Positions 29,918-38,558 of a stretch of DNA of 64,000 nt are shown one piece after another. The stretch is from Corallochytrium limacisporum (Eukaryota > Opisthokonta). Made by a program: the position numbers and the translations under genes. Under the pieces are notes generated by a model. That model saw nothing but the letters and a program-made list of their open reading frames with translations. It made no database searches and was not told the origin of the DNA. Numbering within the stretch: the stretch's first letter is position 1; every line of letters begins with the position of its first letter. The stretch covers positions 193,063 to 257,062 of the forward strand of contig PDIP01000010.1 of NCBI GenBank assembly GCA_002811645.1. Direction: 5' to 3'.

Positions 29918-31219
29918 ATGATGCCCGGAGTTGAAGTAGGAAAGATCAAACAGGGATTTGCAAAGGCAGGCCTCGGTGTGGTTAACACACAAACCAGACA
30001 GGGATGGTTCGAAGAGAAAGCTCGGGAATACGGATCACGAGACATCTTGTTCGAACGCGTATACAATGATTGGCTTAATGAAAGTATCAGCAATCTCAGA
30101 AACTGCAGTGGGACCAACACAGACTTAGAAAAGGCGAAATCATCACCGATTCCAACGACATATAACGGGAAGATCTTGGTGGAGATCATAGATGCGTTCC
30201 CTGCAAACACTAGCGCTATGAGTGAACTCGAAATCCTTCGCCAGGCCACCATTGCGGATTCAAAGTATACGATTATTCGGTCAAACGAACAAGGGATGTC
30301 GGAGGACGACGAGAATGACCACAGTAATACAGAGGCAAAGTACGGGGCATTCGAAAGCCGAACCGCAACAATTGCTTTGAAGGTCACTGACGGTGCATCA
30401 GTCTTCTTATGTCTCTGTACTCAGCACGTGGAGACTTTGTCAACATTACTCCGGCCCCAGTGCAAGCTGATCATCTCATCCCCAACATTTAGTCGAGAGG
30501 TTGCTATGATCGATCCCTCTAACACGAAGGTTCTTGCCCCCGCACCGCCATCGGGGAAAAACACGGTGCGTAACATTTACAAGAAGATTTTGAAGAACCG
30601 TTTGGGGCTTTGCACAGACGAAGAACCGACGGTACCTGTTTCTCAGCCAGAGCGAGCTAGATCTCTTCGTGTCGCAGATCCCGTTGATATTCAACCAAGC
30701 ATTGGTGTGACAGAGGTGGACAACAAACCATCTCTATCGCAGTCGATCATCAGACCGCGAGCAATAACAACCACCACGGCGGAGATGACAGGGGCATTGA
30801 CTTTCGCAGAGATGGCGGAGGTGGCGGAGGTGGCCGCCCTTGAGGAAGAAACAGAGGAGGAGGATGACCGTTTCCGCGACTCTAATTCTTATGATATTGA
30901 AAGGGATCGGACACTACCGACCATCACAGTTGCACAAATTGCTCAAAACAGTTACATGATAAGAAGCTTCCCTGAGGGCAAAAGCTGTGTGAAGAATCTG
31001 AAGATAAAGAAGATCGTCGACAGTAAGGATGCCGCTGACATGCTACCCAATCACATCCTCTGCGTATGTCATGACGGTACTAAAGGCCTTCGCGTGTGCG
31101 TGAACAGCTCCTGGCAGCACCTAGTCCGGAAAACGGGAACAGCAGGCATTCAGTGGCGCATGAACGCAGATGGAGTCATGCTGTCTCCCGTCCTGTTCAA
31201 GTTTGATCCAAGCGACTGA
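29918..31219 (+). CDS. RMI1-like OB-fold protein (BLM/Sgs1-Top3 partner)
   Basis: This protein of about 433 residues appears to be RecQ-mediated genome instability protein 1. The N-terminal part has the three-helix segment (QGWFEEKAREYG, then VYNDWLNESISNL, matching the conserved vyeqWL pattern). An OB-fold follows, containing GKILVEIIDAF, IALKVTDGASVFLC and a P-G/C-K-like strand ending SREVAMIDPSNTKVL. After an acidic, low-complexity middle (about 290-335), the last 100 residues could be a second OB-fold, as in animal RMI1, whose C-terminal OB binds RMI2. RMI1 stabilises topoisomerase III and the RecQ helicase for double Holliday junction dissolution. The frame opens at a TTG at 29912, so I use the ATG at 29918. 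The ID is by pattern and less secure than its neighbours. Confidence 0.65.
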   Translation: MMPGVEVGKIKQGFAKAGLGVVNTQTRQGWFEEKAREYGSRDILFERVYNDWLNESISNLRNCSGTNTDLEKAKSSPIPTTYNGKILVEIIDAFPANTSAMSELEILRQATIADSKYTIIRSNEQGMSEDDENDHSNTEAKYGAFESRTATIALKVTDGASVFLCLCTQHVETLSTLLRPQCKLIISSPTFSREVAMIDPSNTKVLAPAPPSGKNTVRNIYKKILKNRLGLCTDEEPTVPVSQPERARSLRVADPVDIQPSIGVTEVDNKPSLSQSIIRPRAITTTTAEMTGALTFAEMAEVAEVAALEEETEEEDDRFRDSNSYDIERDRTLPTITVAQIAQNSYMIRSFPEGKSCVKNLKIKKIVDSKDAADMLPNHILCVCHDGTKGLRVCVNSSWQHLVRKTGTAGIQWRMNADGVMLSPVLFKFDPSD

Positions 31220-33299
31220 AGAAATGTCGCACAATCGACAGTTAAGGTCACAGTGTTCATCAGGTCCATAGATACAGCGCTAAAGAACATTTCCGTTACA
31301 TATCTCTTCCGTTTCGTTGCTCTGAGAATAGTCCGAAGCCGTCTCACCTCGTCCCTTTGTGCCTTTGAAACCGCTGCTACCTCGGAAACAACGCAACTGT
31401 TGGATACCTTCCAGGAGCCCGGCAGGAACGCAAAGTCACCTTCGCTCAAAGACCCTCTCTCTAATCAAAGCCAAAGACTCCAGAATGCAGGGCTGGAATT
31501 GAAGACCAATGCAAACGGTGACCCGGAAATTGGGGGGGATCGATGTTTGGAGTGTGCAATCAGAATGCTGCTAGAGCGAAACATCCATTAGTTTCTGATT
31601 CAGAGTAACAAACTCCACAAAGTGGAAGAAACTATGGTCATTTGTATCCCGCTACTTTGTTCCCAAATTTATCCCTCAGCCCTAATTTGATCACGATACA
31701 TATGTTTGTCCCTATGAAATCGAATCACAATTCATTTCCCGTCGCTAGAACATATTACAATCACCTTGGCCACCAAACAGTGGTTCCAATATCGTATCCA
31801 TTGGAATCTGTGATGATACGCATGCAATTTATGGTTGACCTATTTACTCAGTTAAACCCGCGTAAACTACATGTAACCAACGATAATTAATTCACTCACT
31901 CCCTTCTTAGAATGTCAAAATCATCCCGCTGTGGTGGATTATGTTATTGATACATGAATCCTATCATTAGACACTCTGATCTGGAGAGAGTGATTAGAAT
32001 AAAGCATTAGTATGCACAACTTGAATATTCTGATTGAATTACAGCGTTCAGTTTGCGAGCTCATTCAATTTAATTGGGAAGCAATTGGATTGAGTTCGAC
32101 AAACATATCCGAAACTATACCGACTATGCACTGAGTCAAAAAGTAACCAAAGCTTTTGTTGCAGGTTAATATAGCAAAGTTCACATTGGCCTTAATTTTT
32201 GTCTGGCACGGTAGATCTTTCTTCTTGAATCGCACCTCATGCAGTATACAGAACCAACCATGAAGGTTACCCAAGCCCTGTGTTTGCGCTGTATTCTTCC
32301 TATTGAACTCACTCACACAACATTTAGGTGATGAAGGCAAACAGTTTGTGCTCAAATTGTGATTGAATTAGTTTTGTAGGACGAAGAGGATCATCTGTAG
32401 CGACACGCTTTGAGGCATCTCCCTCCCAAACCTCCGCTGAATTACAATTCTCGATTGGAGTTTGGTGAGAGGTTGGGGAAACCCACTACGAACCGGACGC
32501 CTGGTGCTGCTGGAAATCCCCTGATGATAGTTCGTTCACCAGATACCCAACAAATTCCCCCCCTCCACTCCCACTCCCGTATCACAAAGGCACAAGAGAC
32601 GTGGACACTTTCAACCTGCCGCAGCTGCGAACGAACAAGAGGAAAGTAAGACTGACAAGCCAAGATACCACCAATTTGCAATTGCCATGGGACGCCTTGG
32701 GTTTTACGGTTTAAAATACAGTTGCAAAGTAAGAGAACGGCTTGGTTTCGTGAAACGGCCCTCAAATGAGTTCATGAACTGCTTCTATCATGTAACGTAT
32801 GTGAGTTTACGCGTTACAAACTGAGGGTTTGTGTGCAGGCCTGTATAGAGTCGTTGGGGAGATAAGCCAATGTTAATGCACAAAGCATTCTTGTCTCCAA
32901 AGGATACTCTGTCCTGTGCCAAAGGGGAGCCACAACATGGCGAAAGCCAGACAGCCCCCAGAGCCGCTCGCCGACCCTACCCGTCCTCAGCACCTCGTCC
33001 GATCCCTCTCATCGATTCTCCGTGCGTACTTCGCAAAGGAGGAGTCAAATATAGGATTCGACGCCACAGATCATTCGAATGCCTAGTCTCATTAATTGCA
33101 AGCAAACTGATGCGTCTGGGACACTGGAAGCTTATGGGCAGGTTTGACATAGGACGGTACATGAGGATCTCGACTGATTCGACCAGAACCTGTAACAAAC
33201 GTGACGTCCAATGCACTCATTCCGTTGACTCGGAGAATGTCTCCAACAGAGCAGGGAAGCATGACTGCAGGTTGACGGTACACCAATTTGTAAAGAAAC
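31220..33299. other. long intergenic region, A/T-rich in the middle
   Basis: This 2.1 kb spacer lies between the RMI1-like gene and the PAS kinase. About 31600-32400 is visibly A/T-richer than the flanks and carries no long frame. Mirror frames at 31150-31590 and 32870-33400 have no recognisable domain. One short ATG-initiated frame at 32937-33086 is listed separately. Confidence 0.45.
32937..33086 (+). CDS. candidate 49-residue small ORF (uncertain)
   Basis: The ATG at 32937 sits in a good context (ACAACATGG). The frame runs 49 codons to TAG at 33084-33086, beginning MAKARQPPEPLADPTR with an amphipathic segment after it (QHLVRSLSSILRAYF). The composition looks protein-like but I recognise no family, and there is no independent support. 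It lies about 210 bases upstream of the PAS kinase start and could be an upstream ORF or chance. Confidence 0.2.
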   Translation: MAKARQPPEPLADPTRPQHLVRSLSSILRAYFAKEESNIGFDATDHSNA

Positions 33300-36248
33300 A
33301 TGAGGCGGTCGAATTCACCGCCGAAAAGTTGTGGTATGAGGCGTGCCAATGCGTCTTACTCATCACCAAGTCGACAGGGACTGTACAGCGCTCATAATTC
33401 GCTAAGTATGAGCATGACAAGTGATCGTGGCTTGCGGAATACTATGCACGCTTCCGCCAGATTTGGCCCAGGAAACCCTCTTAATCGAATTAGAGTCCCG
33501 AAACGGCATGAATTTGGCACTACCACGGGGTTTCCGGGTATGAAACCCTCATTGCCAGACATTGCGGGGAGTACGGAAGACTTTGCCAGGACATTGCATG
33601 CGCCAAGAACGAACCGTAGGGGCAGTATATCGGCGGACCACGTTTCTGTGGTTGCACCCTTGATCCGAAACCACTATGGCGGTCTTAATGGAAACGACTC
33701 AGACAGCTTCGACTATGATGACTTTGGGGACGACAATCACTTGGGGTCCGTCGACGCACCGTCGGGTAATCTAATTAACAGTATTTCTTTTGCCGACCCC
33801 ATGTTCATGGGGTTTGGGCAGCAGGGCCGTCTCTTACACAGCATGAATGCTGGTGGAGGTCTAAGCCCAGAGAATGGTCCGAGGTCTGACTCACCTCTTT
33901 TCTCACCGAGCCTAAATCTGGCAGGAAGTTTCTCGTTTGGTCACCCTGGATTTGCGGGCACCGCGGGCAATGTTCGGAGTCCTTTCAAGGCTTTACTAAC
34001 TTTGAATGCCAACAAAGAGGTTCTTATGGGTAACGAACAAGCAGTAGAGCTATTCGGGTACCGCACGAGTGAGGAATTAGTCGGCAAGCGCATTTCAGAG
34101 CTATTTAGTTCCAAAGATGCCAGCAAGTATTCATTGGTAGTAGATCAATATGTGAAGCGGGACGGAGAGATGGTGGTCATGAATGGCAAGATTGTCGACG
34201 CGATTGATGTGGAGGGATGTGTAATTCCTGTGAGTGTATGGTTGAAGAAGAGCGAGGACGATGATGAGGCCCGATTCGTCATGATTCTGGAACGCGTCAT
34301 GCGAAAGGAAGCAACTGTCCTCATAGACCTGGACGGCAATATCATTGCAACCAGTGGTGACTTCCCAGAGCTTTTTGGCCGTTATGGAGGGGACGAATTG
34401 TCAATGATTGGCTGTCACATATCGCAGTTCATGCCCAATCTAGACATACCTGACAATGCTGTAATTGATGGCGAGGCGGCTATTCCCTTTCAGATGCGGA
34501 AGCAGCATGTCAGTGGTAGAACAGAGGATGAAGTAGTTTTCCCTCTGGCGGCACACCTAGAATTGCATACCGGAGGGGAGCCGCAGATCGAAGTAAGAAT
34601 TCGTGTCTATGCAAACATTTCCGGCATGATCTGCTTCGATGACCATGGAGAAATTGTGAGCACCAACCCGCACTTCGTTCAGATTCTTTTTGGTTTCCGT
34701 CAAAATGAGATTGTGGGGAGGAATATCGCCTACATTCTACCGAATCTCTTCGAAGTAGCTGAAGCTGAAAGTTTGGTACCAGAAGACAAACCGACGGGAT
34801 TGGGAAACAGTCAATGGCGTAGCATTGAGGATTTGGACATTACCGCCAGTGGATCTGCCATTGAAGTGCGTAATGATCGAACTGAGCATCCAATTGACCT
34901 GCCGGAGGGTCTATATCTGATTGATGGCAAACATCGGGATGGTACCATGCTGCCTCTGGTCATTCAGACGAAGAAACTGCCATCCAATGAGTCAAGGACC
35001 CTCTATGCAGCATGGATAAGTCGAGACCCTTGTAGTCCAGATGACGAAGCCTTTGTTGACACGATGGCCTCTATTGATCTCAACAAAAGTGATAGTTTGT
35101 CGCCGCCCATAGGTGCCAAGAAAGCAAACGCTAGTGAGCTTCCAGCCGGTCCGCAGTCGGGACAGAACCCTCTTGAAGCAATCAAGGACCTGCCGAAGCC
35201 AGGCCAGCTCGTTGATACCGCTGCCTTTGAGGCTAAGGGGCCGGATATTGGTGAATTCCAGAAGCATTACAAGACTTTGCAGCAGATTGGAAAGGGAGCC
35301 TTTGGGTTCGTGAAGATGGCTATGAGCTATGCCACAGAGGAAGAAGTGGTGGTCAAATACATTCAAAAGGAGAAGGTGCTACAGGACTGCTGGGTGGATG
35401 ATGAGAAGTTTGGACGATTGCCTCTGGAAGTGTCTATTCTACGAGGTCTAGACCATCCCAACATCGTTAAGCTTCTCGATGTCTTTCAGAATGATAACTT
35501 TTTCCAAATGGTGATGCAAAGGCATGGTCCAGGATATGATCTATTTGAGTTCATCGATGACAATCCAGACATGCCTGAAACAACTGCCTGCTACATTTTC
35601 AGGCAGATTGTGTCCGGTGTGGCATATTTGCACAGTAACAATATTGTTCATCGGGATGTCAAGGACGAGAACGTAATTCTTGACGAATTCTATAACATTA
35701 AGCTAATCGATTTTGGGTCGGCAGCCTACATGGAACCGGGCAAACTCTTCAGCACCTTCTGCGGCACACTTGAGTATTGCAGTCCGGAGGTTCTCTTGGG
35801 CAACAAGTACCCAGGACCTGAACTGGAAATTTGGTCACTAGGTGTCACGCTCTACACCATCATCTTTGGTGAGAATCCTTTCTACGACGTCGATGAGTCC
35901 ATCACTGGGCGCATTGATCCCCCGTTTGAGGTAAGTCCGTCGTGCATGAACCTCATCAGTGCGATGCTCACGGTGGATCCTAAGAAGCGGGCCATGATGG
36001 TGGAGATTGAGGCCCACCCGTGGATCACACAGGAGGTAGAACCACCGAGGGGCAAACTTGGTCCTGCGAATCATCAACCAGCGGAACAACCCTTGACCAA
36101 CAGCCCTATGCTCCTCAGGCAGAGTGGAGACAAGATGCAAACCCTTGGCGGGGTCCGGGAGGACAATGATGAGCTGTCAGTGGGATCCGGTATAGGTGGT
36201 GAGGACGATCATACCAATGTGGTAGATGCCGTACAAAAACTCGTGTAA
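33300..36248 (+). CDS. PAS-domain serine/threonine kinase (PASK/PSK type)
   Basis: This 982-residue protein has an N-terminal Ser/Asn/Gly-rich regulatory part, PAS-like domains at about 230-330 (ALLTLNANKEVLMGNEQ..ELFGY), 337-385 (with LFGRYGGDE) and 441-490 (GMICFDDHGEIVSTN..FGF), and a C-terminal kinase. Kinase landmarks are intact: a Gly-rich loop from about 663, Lys686, catalytic HRD at 784-786 and DFG starting at Asp804, then CGTLEYCSPEVL. The combination of PAS repeats with a CAMK-like kinase defines PAS kinase, a nutrient sensor that in yeast phosphorylates Ugp1 and translation factors. A 33-residue tail rich in Asp/Gly ends the protein. Several in-frame ATGs follow 33300 (for example 33336), so the exact start is uncertain. 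No intron is seen. Confidence 0.92.
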   Translation: MRRSNSPPKSCGMRRANASYSSPSRQGLYSAHNSLSMSMTSDRGLRNTMHASARFGPGNPLNRIRVPKRHEFGTTTGFPGMKPSLPDIAGSTEDFARTLHAPRTNRRGSISADHVSVVAPLIRNHYGGLNGNDSDSFDYDDFGDDNHLGSVDAPSGNLINSISFADPMFMGFGQQGRLLHSMNAGGGLSPENGPRSDSPLFSPSLNLAGSFSFGHPGFAGTAGNVRSPFKALLTLNANKEVLMGNEQAVELFGYRTSEELVGKRISELFSSKDASKYSLVVDQYVKRDGEMVVMNGKIVDAIDVEGCVIPVSVWLKKSEDDDEARFVMILERVMRKEATVLIDLDGNIIATSGDFPELFGRYGGDELSMIGCHISQFMPNLDIPDNAVIDGEAAIPFQMRKQHVSGRTEDEVVFPLAAHLELHTGGEPQIEVRIRVYANISGMICFDDHGEIVSTNPHFVQILFGFRQNEIVGRNIAYILPNLFEVAEAESLVPEDKPTGLGNSQWRSIEDLDITASGSAIEVRNDRTEHPIDLPEGLYLIDGKHRDGTMLPLVIQTKKLPSNESRTLYAAWISRDPCSPDDEAFVDTMASIDLNKSDSLSPPIGAKKANASELPAGPQSGQNPLEAIKDLPKPGQLVDTAAFEAKGPDIGEFQKHYKTLQQIGKGAFGFVKMAMSYATEEEVVVKYIQKEKVLQDCWVDDEKFGRLPLEVSILRGLDHPNIVKLLDVFQNDNFFQMVMQRHGPGYDLFEFIDDNPDMPETTACYIFRQIVSGVAYLHSNNIVHRDVKDENVILDEFYNIKLIDFGSAAYMEPGKLFSTFCGTLEYCSPEVLLGNKYPGPELEIWSLGVTLYTIIFGENPFYDVDESITGRIDPPFEVSPSCMNLISAMLTVDPKKRAMMVEIEAHPWITQEVEPPRGKLGPANHQPAEQPLTNSPMLLRQSGDKMQTLGGVREDNDELSVGSGIGGEDDHTNVVDAVQKLV

Positions 36249-38558
36249 ATTAAATTATCGTAACAATGAATCGCAAGAAGAACAGAACAGGGACCAGACA
36301 TGCTACATACACTATGTTCTGGGGACTGTTCCTGCTGTGTTACGTTATCAATTCTCTCATCTGCCTTTTTGGCCCCCTCCAACCCCCTCCCGTTCTCCAG
36401 GTGGGGTAAAGGAGGGCCCGGTCTAGCGCGAGCCAGGGGGGGGTCCGCGCTTCCATCTTGGCCTGAGGGCAGCTGCTGTTTGCTACCACCGAGAGCCCGA
36501 ACCTTCCCAGTATTCTTTCCGGCCTCACTATTCTCTGTGATCCAATGACCAATAGTAGCAAGGCCCCTCCCATTATGATCCTTGAAACGCTGCTGGCACT
36601 CGGACTATCGGTACCGAACGTTCTCGGACGCAAAATAACGCCCGTCCCAATGAGATTGACCATTTCGGGCCACTGGGGGGCGGCCCTAGCGCCTGTGTAC
36701 ACTCACTTTTCCCTCCTCTCCCATGTATTTGCCCACAGAATCTCTAAACCAAAATGCTCGGAAGGCATTAATGGGTATATCGGAAAGCTTTTCCCAATCA
36801 TCGAGAGCTATACCAGAGCTTTACGGAGCGATATGTAGATCAACGACGAATGTAGCGTATGACCCATTATGTCAACGTTGGAGATCGAAAGGGAGGCTCG
36901 AAAGTCTCAATAGTCTTCAACCGGCTGGTAGTGTGTGCTAATGTAGGATAGCACGGAGAATTTTTTCTACCGAAGCGGTCAAGGCCGGGTAAAAAGTTCA
37001 TACACTGGAACCGCAGAAACACTGTTGCGGAAAACCCAGTCCAGTTGCGAAGCTGTTTACAAGTGCCTGGTAGTGCTATCTCCGTTATGGCCAATTTTGG
37101 TGAAATCGTTCTGTGCACCCCGGATGGCTGGTCTTCCTTGTTGTCTGCAAACCACGCTGCAGAGCAACGGAGAGGGGACACGTTCCTATAGCTGGGTGCT
37201 TGTCGGACCCGACCATTGAATACGGTGCCTTGTGCGATGCACGCCGGTTGCTGTCGCTGTTACCTTACAGAAAAATCGCAATCTACTTGTTGGTAAATTC
37301 CAAATGGTACTTTAGGTACCGTCTTCTATTCCATTGATTCCTCAACCGAACAACTCAAGTCACCCATCAACAGAAAATTTGTTTTAAGCAGGGTATACGT
37401 TACTATTCAATTAGCGATACCTGCCTCTTGCAACAAATATGTCATACCTGTCCCCTTTTGTACACAAGACCGAAGTCGTTAGGTGGGGAAGCATCCAACA
37501 GCTTCCCTACGAATCTCGGCTCTTTCTAAATTGAAATGTCCTCGTTTTTATTTGTGTTTCACTCCCGGCGCACTTCCAACTTTGCCGGTCTTGCCCAGAA
37601 AAGGTGTAGCGGTGAAATTGCTTACCATGTGAGAGTGTCTTAATACTGTGACTCCCTCGAAAAAAAAAAACATCCAAAGGACAGCCCAAAGGAAAACCGT
37701 CCGAGGTTGTAGTCACGAAACCCCCAATACACCCCCCCCCCCCGCGGGAAGGCGTCGCGGAGGGGGAGCGACGAGTGCACTGTGTCTTGCCTGGGAATGT
37801 AGACGTCGATGGCATCACAGATGCCAACGCCCGCACCAGGCCGTGCTCATATATCATGGACGGAGCTTTTTGTAAGTTGTCGGTACAGACTCAAAGTTGG
37901 CTTTTCCTTAGGTCCAACCGGGTTGGCCATCGCTCCCAGTGTGGTCTTCCGCCTATGAATAACCTGTCGATTTTTCCAGCGCTGGGGCGGAACTGTCGTT
38001 GCTGCTGAGAAGAATGCTGGGAGGAAAAAGATGAAAGGGAAGCATGGATACAGCGGGTGAGAGACCAGGAGAAAACGTATCCCACTGAGTGACTATGAGA
38101 GTGGAATCACCGTTTCACCAGAACCAAAAACGACTCCATGACAAACGGGGAAAGGCGGAGCACTCGCAAACTCGCATTAGTTTCCGCTAGCTCGTTTTCG
38201 AGGCTATCGCAAAAGGAAACAATGAGTTAGAAACAGCGACAACAGCTTCTTCTGTTGCATATCGTACATTCCTTATTTTCAAGAAATGAGGTTGTTGTAG
38301 ATACACTTTGGTGCGATACTACGAAAGCGCTCGGGGTATAAGAACCAAGCTAGGAGAGAATCAGAGACTATTAAAAGAGACCAAACTATCCCGTCTCCAA
38401 TACTGTACAAAATAGCTTTTACATCGGGTGTGTGACTGCAGCGGGATATGATAATTTTGTGGTCCACAAGAACTTAGAGGAAGTGCACGAAGCACAGCTA
38501 CGAAAAAGATATTTCGACTCGTTTGATACAACCGGTGAAGAACAGTTAATCAGAGACA
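36249..38558. other. long intergenic region with C/G-tract elements
   Basis: This 2.3 kb spacer lies between two rightward genes. C-tract/G-tract inverted stretches occur near 36368-36422 and 37727-37766, and an A-run near 37661-37670. Short open frames are not supported by any recognisable domain. The last few hundred bases should contain the promoter of the GT-like/alginate-lyase gene. Confidence 0.45.

Noticed and set aside
31150-31449. Leftward 99-codon frame with a helical Arg/Lys-rich segment
   Set aside because: Overlaps the 3' end of the RMI1-like gene, is mirrored by a rightward frame, and shows no recognisable domain.
33092-33349. Leftward frame with an OB-like VGDILRVNG phrase
   Set aside because: It starts at a TTG, is preceded by a stop, and overlaps the start of the PAS kinase; one short phrase is not enough.
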